In this document: in pieces, positions 42,769-49,928 of the stretch
How the letters are laid out: every line of letters starts with the position of its first letter
Position numbering within the stretch: the first letter of the stretch is position 1
Assembly: GCA_964408425.1 (NCBI GenBank)
Contig: CAYOZI010000003.1
Coordinates: forward strand, 1 to 52,172
Direction of reading: 5' to 3'
Length of the DNA: 52,172 nucleotides
Source: UBA10210 sp964408425
GTDB taxonomy: Archaea > Micrarchaeota > Micrarchaeia > Norongarragalinales > Norongarragalinaceae
Made by a program: the position numbers and the translations under genes
The notes under the pieces: model-generated
Seen by the model: only the letters and a program-made list of their open reading frames with translations
Databases searched by the model: none
What the model was told of the DNA's origin: nothing

Positions 42769-43170
42769 ATGATTCGCAAGAGGATCGGGATTTTGAGGGG
42801 TTATTACGTTTCCGCCCACAGGAGTCGCATGGATTTCTACAGCTGGAAATGGCGGTTGATCGTGATACTCGCGGCTGTATTGACAGCGTTGTTCGTAAAC
42901 GATTACCTGCAGGCGAAATACGCATCCACCGCAGTATACGCGTTTTCGCCCGACGGAATTGCCGTTCCGACCGATTATTCGCTTTCCGACAAGCTGTTCA
43001 ACTGGTTCATGACCGGCGTTTTGTTCGGAATAGTGGTTTTGGCGGCGATGTACGAAGGCGAATTCATCCTCGGGTTGAACCGCATGGTGAGGAAATTCGA
43101 GAAAACCCTCCAGCCTCAGAAGCCTTACGCTTATTCTAAACGAAAGGCTGTTAAACCAAAAAAGAAATAG
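42769..43170 (+). CDS. Membrane protein 4 of the cluster (2 TM)
   Basis: 133 residues. A basic N-terminus (IRKRIGILRGYYVSAHRSR) precedes helix one (LIVILAAVLTALFVNDYL), an exposed loop (STAVYAFSPDGIAVPTDYS) and helix two (FMTGVLFGIVVLAAMY), then a basic tail (YSKRKAVKPKKK). The two ends are positively charged, so both should be cytoplasmic. Purine-rich GGGGTTGAG precedes the start. Unrecognised. Confidence 0.65.
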   Translation: MIRKRIGILRGYYVSAHRSRMDFYSWKWRLIVILAAVLTALFVNDYLQAKYASTAVYAFSPDGIAVPTDYSLSDKLFNWFMTGVLFGIVVLAAMYEGEFILGLNRMVRKFEKTLQPQKPYAYSKRKAVKPKKK

Positions 43171-43184
43171 GTTTTTGATTCGGA

Positions 43185-43478
43185 ATGTTTGCCCAAGGTT
43201 TCACACCGTTTTTGCTCGACTTCACGCAAGCCCTCACGCTCATAGTCATAATCATCGACTTCGTGGTTTTATACAAGATTTTCGAGAGTTTCGCGCGCAG
43301 CCAGATACTCGGCCTTGTCATAACCGCCATAATCACCTTTCTCTTAGTAATTCCGTACAACTGGATAGCTTGGCTAGTGTTCCTCGCCGGTTTTGCCTAT
43401 TCATTCTTCTGGGGATTCCAGCCGTGGACTTGGGCCGGAAACGAGCCCAGGAAGCCAGAAGAAGACGCGGGACCGTGA
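43185..43478 (+). CDS. Membrane protein 5 of the cluster (3 TM)
   Basis: 97 residues with three hydrophobic helices (LTLIVIIIDFVVLYKIF, ILGLVITAIITFLLVI and IAWLVFLAGFAYSFFWG) and an acidic tail (GNEPRKPEEDAGP). It starts 14 bases after membrane protein 4 stops. Unrecognised. Confidence 0.62.
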   Translation: MFAQGFTPFLLDFTQALTLIVIIIDFVVLYKIFESFARSQILGLVITAIITFLLVIPYNWIAWLVFLAGFAYSFFWGFQPWTWAGNEPRKPEEDAGP

Positions 43479-43491
43479 AGGTTGAACAAGA

Positions 43492-43779
43492 ATGGACTTC
43501 ACGTTTTTGTTCATCGTCATTCTCATGCTCCTAGCCGTCAAAAGCGGGCTGGAATGGGTGGCTGCGGGGTTAGCCATCCTCTTGTTCGTAACTTCCAAAG
43601 GAAAGTACTTGTGGATTGCTGCGGGAGTGGGAATAGCTCTCGTCGTCGCAGTTTATTACTTCGGACAGGGCGAATGGAGCTTCTGGATCATAGCAGGAGG
43701 GTTGGGGCTCGGGCTTTTGTTGTTGGCGAAAAAAGATTCGGACGAGCCGCAAGGCTATTCTCCGCCGATGGGGATGTGA
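43492..43779 (+). CDS. Membrane protein 6 of the cluster (3 TM)
   Basis: 95 residues, almost wholly hydrophobic: FTFLFIVILMLLAV, WIAAGVGIALVVAVYYF and FWIIAGGLGLGLLLLA, with a short charged end (KKDSDEPQGYSPP). Unrecognised. The next gene starts 5 bases after the stop. Confidence 0.62.
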   Translation: MDFTFLFIVILMLLAVKSGLEWVAAGLAILLFVTSKGKYLWIAAGVGIALVVAVYYFGQGEWSFWIIAGGLGLGLLLLAKKDSDEPQGYSPPMGM

Positions 43780-43784
43780 AAAAA

Positions 43785-44144
43785 ATGGCTGTGCTAGTGG
43801 CTTTGCTTTTGTTCGCAATAGGATGGTGGCTCATCTCAGAAGGCACGCAGTTTTTCGGGTTTCTCGCCATAGTGGCGGGAGTATTGGCGTTGCTTTCAAA
43901 ACCGCCATCGGTCACCCAACAAAAAACCAGAACAGCTTCATCCGCTCCAGGATACTATCCCCCGCCCGTGATAATCCGCTCTTCACCCTCGCAATCCATG
44001 CAAAAAGTTGACGTTAGGCTGAAAGACAAGTGGTGGGGAACCACGGCCGTCGAAGACTTCTTCCACGACATGGGGCACATAGTCCTTTGGCCCGTCAAAA
44101 TACTGTGGCGGTTGCTCAGGATAGGCGGGAAAAAGAAAAAATGA
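43785..44144 (+). CDS. Membrane protein 7: TM hairpin plus tail with PVIIRSSP motif
   Basis: 119 residues. Two hydrophobic segments (VLVALLLFAIGWWLIS and GFLAIVAGVLALLS), a Ser/Ala/Pro linker, the motif PPVIIRSSP, a charged stretch (VDVRLKDKWWGTTAVEDFF) and an amphipathic end (IVLWPVKILWRLLR) with KKKK. It is clearly related to the next gene by order of parts. The frame is open from 43482, but the upstream part is out of phase with the real gene there; ATG 43785 is the start. Confidence 0.65.
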   Translation: MAVLVALLLFAIGWWLISEGTQFFGFLAIVAGVLALLSKPPSVTQQKTRTASSAPGYYPPPVIIRSSPSQSMQKVDVRLKDKWWGTTAVEDFFHDMGHIVLWPVKILWRLLRIGGKKKK

Positions 44145-44163
44145 AGCCCGAGCCAAGGAAGGA

Positions 44164-44170
44164 TTTAAAA
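44164..44170 (+). promoter_or_regulatory. Internal TATA box of the membrane cluster
   Basis: TTTAAAA in GGATTTAAAACC is centred 28 bases before the ATG at 44195. It makes the last three genes of the cluster a likely separate leaderless transcript. Confidence 0.45.
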
Positions 44171-44194
44171 CCAACCTCTCGCTTTTTCTAACGT

Positions 44195-44554
44195 ATGAAT
44201 ATTCTCGCGATAATCGTTCTGCTTGCGTTGGCGTGGTATTCGCTCGAATCTGGAATGGCTTTCTTCGCATTCCTTCTTTTCCTGGCGGTAATCCTCATGC
44301 TCTACACGCAAAAACCGGCCCGACAGTCTGCTGGCGAAGCTGCGCAAACGGCCGGCGGATACCAGCCGGTCGTGATAGACTCTTCACCCGGCCCTCCGAA
44401 GAGCGAAGTGAGAATGAGGGTGAAATACTGGAAGGACAATTGGGACGGGCACCCGCAGGAGTACATGCTCATGCACGCCGGAACGGCGTTAAGCAACGTT
44501 TTCAGGAGCGTGCTTTACATGTTCGGAATCGAGAAAGACCAGCCGAAAGACTAA
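44195..44554 (+). CDS. Membrane protein 8: paralog of protein 7 (PVVIDSSP motif)
   Basis: 119 residues, the same length as membrane protein 7. It has hydrophobic helices (ILAIIVLLALAWYS and FFAFLLFLAVILMLY), a Gln/Ala linker, PVVIDSSP, then EVRMRVKYWKDNWDGHPQEY, an amphipathic end and an acidic KDQPKD tail. Both proteins therefore have the order TM hairpin, linker, PV(I/V)I-x-SSP, V-R-(x)-K-x-W. They look like duplicated genes. No known family. Confidence 0.65.
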   Translation: MNILAIIVLLALAWYSLESGMAFFAFLLFLAVILMLYTQKPARQSAGEAAQTAGGYQPVVIDSSPGPPKSEVRMRVKYWKDNWDGHPQEYMLMHAGTALSNVFRSVLYMFGIEKDQPKD

Positions 44555-44582
44555 CCGGCGGAATAAGAGAGCGTGGGAAAAA

Positions 44583-44966
44583 ATGAACGTCACGACCACA
44601 GCCATTCTGCTTTTCGCTTTCGCAGGGCTGTCGATGGCAAGCGGAATAGCCTGGCTCGCAGTCGTTTTCATAGCTCTAGGGGCGGGAATGCTCTTTTTTT
44701 ACAAGGAAGCGGTTGAAGTGGAAACAGAAGATTTTGACGAAAACCCCGCCCAACCTTATCCCCAACAACAGGTGGTCGTCATCCAAGAAGGGTCGAAAGG
44801 GATAGCCGACTCGATTTCCGAAAAGATGATAGAACAAATGGAACTGGAAAGGACCGTAGGGTTGGGAAAAAAAGCCGGGGAAGAACTCAAAAAATTCCAG
44901 AAGGAAACGGCAAAAGAAACGAAAGCCCTGAAAAGGGAGATAGACGAATTGAAGAAGAAAAAATGA
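44583..44966 (+). CDS. Membrane protein 9: TM hairpin plus cytoplasmic coiled coil
   Basis: 127 residues. Two hydrophobic segments (TTAILLFAFAGLSMAS, AWLAVVFIALGAGMLFFY), an acidic linker, QQVVVIQEGS at the place where proteins 7 and 8 have their PVVI motif, then a helical tail with heptads (GEELKKFQKETAKETKALKREI). It is a third variant of the same plan with a coiled coil as the end. Convergent with the SufT gene, 7 bases apart. Confidence 0.65.
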   Translation: MNVTTTAILLFAFAGLSMASGIAWLAVVFIALGAGMLFFYKEAVEVETEDFDENPAQPYPQQQVVVIQEGSKGIADSISEKMIEQMELERTVGLGKKAGEELKKFQKETAKETKALKREIDELKKKK

Positions 44967-44973
44967 AGAAAAA

Positions 44974-45273
44974 TCAGCCTATTCCCAATTCCATCTTCGC
45001 GTAATCGCTCATTTTATCCGGCGCCCAAGGCGGCTCCCAAACGATCTCCACATCCACCGTCCCCACGCCCTGCAAAACCCCGACCTTCCTTTTCACTTCC
45101 TCGATCAACTCGGGCCCGAACGGGCAGGCGGGGGTGGTCAGCGTCATTTTGATGCTTACGCTATTCCCTTTTACTTGAATATCGTAAACCAAGCCCAAAT
45201 CCACTATGTTGAAGGCGATTTCCGGATCCACGACCGTCTTCAAAACGCCCAAAACCTCTTCCTTCGAAACCAA
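44974..45273 (-). CDS. SufT/MIP18-family iron-sulfur assembly protein (DUF59)
   Basis: 99 residues matching the MIP18/PaaD/SufT family: VLGVLKTVVDPEIAFNIVDLGLVYDI at the start (written in two parts, VLGVLKTVVDPEIAF and NIVDLGLVYDI), MTLTTPACPFGPEL with the conserved cysteine, and VEIVWEPPWAPDKMS. These proteins help load Fe-S clusters on target proteins. No ATG is available; the frame opens with TTG after GGTGCTGGAAT, and an in-frame stop is just upstream, so TTG is the start. Confidence 0.9.
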   Translation of the reverse strand: MVSKEEVLGVLKTVVDPEIAFNIVDLGLVYDIQVKGNSVSIKMTLTTPACPFGPELIEEVKRKVGVLQGVGTVDVEIVWEPPWAPDKMSDYAKMELGIG

Positions 45274-45357
45274 ATTCCAGCACCATCAGCCAAAACAAAC
45301 GGGAATACAAAAGAGCCGGGAGAGAAGAAAACCTTTTTCTTTAAACCCCCTCCACCC

Positions 45358-45406
45358 CTTTAAAAAGCATTATTGTTACTACTTTCTCGTAGTAAGGTTT
45401 TAAAAA
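45358..45406. promoter_or_regulatory. Divergent promoters with a perfect inverted repeat between them
   Basis: CTTTTTAAAG (minus strand, 45367-45358) points toward SufT, and TTTTAAAAA (plus strand, 45398-45406) points toward the small membrane gene at 45473. Between them TTACTAC (45376-45382) and GTAGTAA (45389-45395) form a perfect inverted repeat with a six-base spacer. The placement suits an operator controlling both transcripts. Confidence 0.5.
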
Positions 45407-45472
45407 GGGCTTATTCATAACATCTTATTCAGGAAGGCAGGGGAATAGGAAGAAAGGAGAAAAAGGAAGTAA

Positions 45473-45763
45473 ATGCCTTTGGACGCGCATACGCTAGTCA
45501 TCCTAGTGTTCATCATAGTCGCCATTTCGGCGTTCCAGAACGGGGGCAATTGGAGCACGGACCACTTTTTGATATGGGGCCCGGCGCTCGTGCTGCAAAT
45601 ACCGTTGGCAATAATCAGCTCGCTCGTCTCTTCAATGCCGATTCTCGCACCCGTACTGATCATCCTCATTCTGGCTTACTTCAACATGTTGGGAAACGTT
45701 CTTGGAGAACCGTTCCTGGCGCTCGTCACCGTGACGGCGGTCATCGTAATGCTCGGCGTTTGA
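45473..45763 (+). CDS. Small membrane protein, unknown
   Basis: 96 residues with three hydrophobic segments (VILVFIIVAISAF, FLIWGPALVLQIPLAIISSL, PVLIILILAYF) and a final hydrophobic tail (LALVTVTAVIVMLGV). Purine-rich AAAGGAG precedes the ATG. It is downstream of the TTACTAC/GTAGTAA repeat. Unrecognised, but similar in size and style to the cluster before it. Confidence 0.6.
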   Translation: MPLDAHTLVILVFIIVAISAFQNGGNWSTDHFLIWGPALVLQIPLAIISSLVSSMPILAPVLIILILAYFNMLGNVLGEPFLALVTVTAVIVMLGV

Positions 45764-45791
45764 CAAACAAAAAAAGGGTGAAAAACGAAAA

Positions 45792-45944
45792 ATGGCTCAA
45801 AAGGAATCTGTTTGGCTGTTGATCTTGCTTTTGGTGTTGCTCGTAGAGCCGGTCAGGGACGTGGTTTTTTATTCTCTAACATCAATGAACGAGTGGTTTC
45901 TCATCGCATTGGTAGCGCTAGTCTGGTTCTTGTGGAAAAACTGA
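45792..45944 (+). CDS. 50-residue two-helix membrane peptide
   Basis: A 50-residue protein with two membrane segments: WLLILLLVLLVEP and MNEWFLIALVALVWFLW. It starts 28 bases after the previous stop with GGGTG upstream. Its small size is like that of subunits that brace larger membrane complexes; this is only a suggestion. Confidence 0.5.
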   Translation: MAQKESVWLLILLLVLLVEPVRDVVFYSLTSMNEWFLIALVALVWFLWKN

Positions 45945-45954
45945 AAGAGCATAA

Positions 45955-46533
45955 TCACTCTTTCAAGCGCAATAGGATTCTTCGGTCCGTATCGAGAATC
46001 TTTTCGTTGATAGCCTCTAAAGCCTTGAGCAATGCCAGCGTCTCGTCCACTTTCCCCTCTAGGGACTCCGGCTCCGCGTAATTTCGAACAGGCCTTGAAA
46101 CTCTCGATTCCGCGGCTGCAGGAGCGACTTTTTCAACCAATTCCTTTTGAAGCGACTCCAAATCCGCGTCTTCAGCCTTTTCTTCAACTTTAGGCGCTTC
46201 GCGTCTTGCAGGGAAAATGCTTTTCCCGCCCTTGCCCATCAAATCGCTTATGCTTATTTCCGTCTCCCCTTCACCGGTTTTGGCGTTTTTAGTGCGTGGT
46301 TCCGGCTTGGAGGGATAATCCACTTTTTTGAACAAACCGCGCCCTTCCGCCGAAGGGGGTTGTTCCCTCGCCGCCGGCGTGGAAAGCAGCGTCGTGGGCC
46401 TGGAAGAACCGGCGGTAGCCTCGTCGAAAAGCTTTTCCGCGTCGCTTACCCCGAGTTCCTTCAAATTGTTTACAACCTGTTCCCTGCTCAACCCCGAGTC
46501 GAGCATTTGCTTTATTACGACCTTCAAATCCAT
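45955..46533 (-). CDS. Protein with UBA-like N-terminus and C-terminal coiled coil
   Basis: 192 residues. The first 40 form a three-helix unit (LKVVIKQMLDSGLSREQVV, NNLKELGVSDAEKLFDEA) that looks like a UBA or similar helical bundle. A long disordered middle follows (Pro, Lys and Glu rich), and a helical end (VDETLALLKALEAINEKIL). No family recognised. It ends 11 bases from the convergent 50-residue peptide gene. Confidence 0.6.
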   Translation of the reverse strand: MDLKVVIKQMLDSGLSREQVVNNLKELGVSDAEKLFDEATAGSSRPTTLLSTPAAREQPPSAEGRGLFKKVDYPSKPEPRTKNAKTGEGETEISISDLMGKGGKSIFPARREAPKVEEKAEDADLESLQKELVEKVAPAAAESRVSRPVRNYAEPESLEGKVDETLALLKALEAINEKILDTDRRILLRLKE

Positions 46534-46680
46534 TTTTCCCTACGGCTCCTTTTTCCCTCACGGGCAAGGGTTATAACTCAATCTCGGTTTTTAATAAAGT
46601 AGCCTAGCGCGTTTTTTTGCAAAGTTTTTAAGCAACAAAAACGTAATCCCATATTCTTCAGGAAGAGTTGAAAACGAAAG

Positions 46681-48120
46681 ATGGAATTAAGCTTGCCGTT
46701 CGGACCTTGGAAGGAAATCGCGTCGGCGGACTGGAACGGCGTTCCCACCGGGTTTTACGTCAACCAGGAGAAGGAAATGCTGGTCATGGCTTTCTCAGGA
46801 AAGGAAGGGGAAAAGGAAGGCAAGGAAAAGCCGCCGGGAGTTCTCATATTGCTTTTGCAGCCGATTTTGATAGAAGGGAATGCGGAAAAGTTTTTGGAAA
46901 GCCAAAAACGCGATCTGACGTTCATAGAGAAAACCGCCGAGAAACAGAAATACAAGTTCCTGCTTTTGCAAAGCCAGCCGTTTTTCGTGAATTACAAGCA
47001 GGAGGAACTGGCCAGGGCGGTGAAGGAAGAGCACGACGAGCTGGACAGTTTGCTGAGGATAACGCAGGATGTTGCGGGAAACTACGGCTGCAGGGCCACG
47101 CCGTTGGGCAAGTGCGACGATTCGGTAGCCGAAAGTTTTTACGGCGATCCGCTGTCCATGTTCACTTTGGGAAGCGCGAAAATGAAGGGAATGGCTTTCG
47201 CGGAAGGGGAGTTGAAAAAAGTCTTGATGGGCTTCTCGCAAACCCAATCCCACTCCAGCGAGGCGGTCGAAATCCCGATAACGGATTTGGCGGCTACTGT
47301 CGTCATTTCGGACAGCGCGAAAATGCGGCTGGCGGGATTGCAAGTGATTCTGGAAAACCTGGTTTTGGCAGGAGTGCCTTGCATCGTCATCACCCAAACC
47401 CATTCCCTTGAAAAAATGCAGTCGCCCAACCCCAACGCCGATGCTCTCGCCAAACACAGCCTGTCGAAACCCACGGGCTTTCCGCTGAAAGCATTCCAAG
47501 GCGGAAGGGGCTTTTTCATAGACTTGAAGTTCATCTCGCCGTCTTCGTTCTGCAAGGCTTTCGGAGTCAGGGATTTGCTGCCTGTTTTCGAAAAAAACTG
47601 GGGGGAAAGCGGGCTGAGCGAGCTTGAAGAGAAAATAGCCGGAACGGGGATAGAAGGGGAGTCGGGCAAATACGCGTCTTTGAAGGCGGTCAGGCTCTTG
47701 AAAGTATTGAAGAACGCTTACAACGGCGTTTTCGGGCAGAACAACGCCGCCGAGTTAAAAAACCCGTGGGCCGACAAGGCCGGAAGGATATTGCTCGTCG
47801 AAATCCCGGTGAAAGAACTGCACGATCTGGCTGCCGAAAGCATTCTCAAATCCGTCGTTCCCCCGCGCAACGATTCGGGAATGGTTGCTTTCGTTTTCGA
47901 ATCCGACGCCACGCTTTTCTCGACAGAAACGAAAAGGCTTTTGGACGATTTCGAGGACAATGCGCTGGCTATATTCTCTGCGGACGCGGAATCCAGCGTG
48001 AGGGACTATCCCGCTTCCGCGAAAATAGAGTTTTTGAACCAAGACGCGGTTTTGACCGCCGGCGGTGAGAAGAAAAGATTCGTGTTAAGGCCTTCCTACT
48101 CTCAACCAGCCGGGGTTTGA
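46681..48120 (+). CDS. HerA/VirB4-like protein with degenerate ATP-binding motifs
   Basis: 479 residues, not recognised at first sight. Residues about 178-240 follow the plan of HerA/DUF87-type ATPases: LKKVLMGF, then EIPITDLAATVVIS, then LQVILENLVLAGVPCIVIT. Where the Walker A loop (GxxGxGKS/T) should be, it has SDSAKMRL (210-217), and the Walker B aspartate in CIVIT is missing. FPLKAFQGGRGFFIDLKF and AGRILLVEIPVKEL match later strands. It is probably a non-hydrolysing relative. TATA-like GTTTTTAAGC lies about 50 bases upstream. No signal peptide. Confidence 0.5.
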   Translation: MELSLPFGPWKEIASADWNGVPTGFYVNQEKEMLVMAFSGKEGEKEGKEKPPGVLILLLQPILIEGNAEKFLESQKRDLTFIEKTAEKQKYKFLLLQSQPFFVNYKQEELARAVKEEHDELDSLLRITQDVAGNYGCRATPLGKCDDSVAESFYGDPLSMFTLGSAKMKGMAFAEGELKKVLMGFSQTQSHSSEAVEIPITDLAATVVISDSAKMRLAGLQVILENLVLAGVPCIVITQTHSLEKMQSPNPNADALAKHSLSKPTGFPLKAFQGGRGFFIDLKFISPSSFCKAFGVRDLLPVFEKNWGESGLSELEEKIAGTGIEGESGKYASLKAVRLLKVLKNAYNGVFGQNNAAELKNPWADKAGRILLVEIPVKELHDLAAESILKSVVPPRNDSGMVAFVFESDATLFSTETKRLLDDFEDNALAIFSADAESSVRDYPASAKIEFLNQDAVLTAGGEKKRFVLRPSYSQPAGV

Positions 48121-49199
48121 ATGTAAAACCCGCCGGATTGCAGCAGGCCGTAGAAAGCGGAAACGTTATACTGCAAAGCGAAAAGCAGCACGGCTATCAG
48201 CAAAAGCGCAAACCACTTTTCTTTCACGCGATCGCACAATGCGAGCGAAGCGAAGATTGCCGAGGGCGCGACGAGGTAGGAAGCGAAGCGGTCGGGAAAG
48301 AAAAACACCAGCGGAAGCAAACAAACCATCCAAACCAGCGAAAAAACCTGTAGTTTTGCGACAGCGCTTTCTTTCATCAAAACCAGCGCGCTTTGCTTTT
48401 CGGACGCGAAGGCTAAAAACGCGGCTATTAAAACCAAAAACGCAGCTCCGCCGTAATACAGGAAAAAGAAAAGCGGGTTGATGCGGATTATCTCTTCCTG
48501 CATCGTATTCGCATTCCCCGCTGCCGAAAGCATGGACGGGAGGAAAAACAGGATAAGCAAAACCATTGGAACGGAAAGGGCAAAAGCCTTGAAAACCGTC
48601 TTTTTGTTGAACGAAAACAACAGGGCATAAGCAACGAACGCGGCCAATAGAAGCAAACTGTAGGGGGAGTGGGAGTAAACCATCGCGATTATTGACAAAA
48701 GAAACAAACGCTCTTTTCCCTTGAAGAAAGCGTACGCGGCCAAAGGCATGAAAATAGCGTCGAAAGCCTGCGGAGTGACCTGCCCGTTCCTGTCGAAAAA
48801 CGCGACGGAACTCAAGATCAAAACCGCCGTCAACGCCGCAGCCTTCGGCCCCTTGAACTTCCACACGAGCCAAGCGGTCAACCCCAGTGCAAGCGGGTAA
48901 AACAATGCTTGCAGCAGAGCGGCGAACTGAACGCCTATTCCTATTTTCACGAAGAACGCGAGAACCATATGGAACAGGGGAGGGTAAGGCCCACCGTTGT
49001 TTTTCATTAACTCTTCATCAAACAACGCCATTTCGCCGTTCGCGTATTTTTCCGCAAACGAGTAATGGTACCAAAAGTCGCTTCCGCCCGGAACGCCTTT
49101 ATACAGCGCAAGGCTCGAAGAGAGGAATAACGCGGCTAGAACGCAAAACGCTATTGCCGCTAGATAAAGCCTGTTCTCGTGTTTTTCCAGAAAACCCAT
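48102..49199 (-). CDS. GT-C-like polytopic membrane protein
   Basis: 365 residues with about ten membrane helices. After the first helix the loop reads GSDFWYHYSFAEKYANGE and GPYPPLFH, the D-x-x-x-H and P-P-L pattern of GT-C sugar transferases that use lipid-linked donors outside the cell. The family is only inferred. It overlaps the end of the HerA-like gene by 19 bases, convergent. Confidence 0.6.
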   Translation of the reverse strand: MGFLEKHENRLYLAAIAFCVLAALFLSSSLALYKGVPGGSDFWYHYSFAEKYANGEMALFDEELMKNNGGPYPPLFHMVLAFFVKIGIGVQFAALLQALFYPLALGLTAWLVWKFKGPKAAALTAVLILSSVAFFDRNGQVTPQAFDAIFMPLAAYAFFKGKERLFLLSIIAMVYSHSPYSLLLLAAFVAYALLFSFNKKTVFKAFALSVPMVLLILFFLPSMLSAAGNANTMQEEIIRINPLFFFLYYGGAAFLVLIAAFLAFASEKQSALVLMKESAVAKLQVFSLVWMVCLLPLVFFFPDRFASYLVAPSAIFASLALCDRVKEKWFALLLIAVLLFALQYNVSAFYGLLQSGGFYIQTPAG

Positions 49200-49253
49200 T
49201 GCAATTAGAATAAAGCGGAATTCTGTTTAAAACCGGCTAGGTTGAAACCAACG

Positions 49254-49281
49254 CTTAAATACAAGCGTATATCAATTGATA
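49254..49281 (+). promoter_or_regulatory. TATA box and 12-base palindrome of the second toxin-antitoxin pair
   Basis: CTTAAATAC (49254-49262) is followed by the perfect palindrome TATCAATTGATA (49270-49281), which ends 11 bases before the ATG and would cover the transcription start. GGTGG lies between the palindrome and the ATG. The winged-helix antitoxin is the obvious candidate to bind it. Confidence 0.45.
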
Positions 49282-49292
49282 CTGGTGGTTTT

Positions 49293-49574
49293 ATGGGCAG
49301 TGCGGAAAGCATTTTCAAGAGCGAGGTTTTGCGGTATCCTCGCTTGGATACTATTTTGATGATTGAAGAGGCTCTGCGCAAGTCTTCGGGAGAAAAGACG
49401 GCTAGGCAGGTTTGGAAGTCTTTGCCCAGGAAAGTAATGTGGCAGACGTTCACCACTGCGCTCGAGTATCTCGAGTATTCGGGAAAAATCATGGTTGGAA
49501 GGAGCAATACTCCAATTTGGATTTGGAATCCAAAGCTTATGAAGCGCGTAAAGAGAACCGGAGTGGAAGCGTGA
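49293..49574 (+). CDS. Winged-helix antitoxin-like protein
   Basis: 93 residues. Helices at LDTILMIEEALRKSSG and TARQVWKSLPRKV, a recognition helix MWQTFTTALEYLEYSG and a wing KIMVGRSNTPIWIWNP fit a winged-helix DNA-binding protein. The frame is open from 49242, but the ATG at 49293 with GGTGG five bases upstream fits better. Its stop overlaps the toxin's GTG start (GTGA), a common antitoxin-toxin arrangement. Confidence 0.68.
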   Translation: MGSAESIFKSEVLRYPRLDTILMIEEALRKSSGEKTARQVWKSLPRKVMWQTFTTALEYLEYSGKIMVGRSNTPIWIWNPKLMKRVKRTGVEA

Positions 49575-49924
49575 AGGTAGATTTGCGCGTCAAGCGCGTC
49601 CGTTTTATAGACAAAAGGCTTTTTGAAGCCTACTCCCAGCTCAAGCAAGGCAAGTTTGAGGAAAAACAGCTGGCTGAAAACATCGACAGGGCAATTGCAA
49701 ACTTGAAGGAAAACCCTTTGTGCGGAATAAACGTTCCAAGGAGATTATGGCCGAAGGAGTACGTGAGCAAATACGGAATCGACAACCTTCGCAAGTACGA
49801 CCTGCCGGACGGCTGGAGGTTATTGTATACTGTTGTAGGAAACGAAATCGAAATAATCTCCGTTTTGCTGGAATGGCTGAAGCACAAGGATTACGAAAAA
49901 AGATTCGGCTACAAAGTCAGATAG
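49571..49924 (+). CDS. RelE/ParE-superfamily toxin-like protein
   Basis: About 117 residues. KRLFEAYSQLKQGKFEEKQL, AENIDRAIANLKENPLCGINV and the strand block NLRKYDLPDGWRLLYTV, VGNEIEIISVLLEWLKHKDY match the RelE/ParE fold, which cleaves mRNA or poisons gyrase. Positively charged residues lie near the core (K, R in DLPDGWRLLYT and the C-terminal RFGYKVR). GTG at 49571 overlaps the antitoxin stop by 3 bases; the upstream part of the frame runs through the antitoxin gene. The target is not known. Confidence 0.78.
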   Translation: MKVDLRVKRVRFIDKRLFEAYSQLKQGKFEEKQLAENIDRAIANLKENPLCGINVPRRLWPKEYVSKYGIDNLRKYDLPDGWRLLYTVVGNEIEIISVLLEWLKHKDYEKRFGYKVR

Positions 49925-49928
49925 AAAA

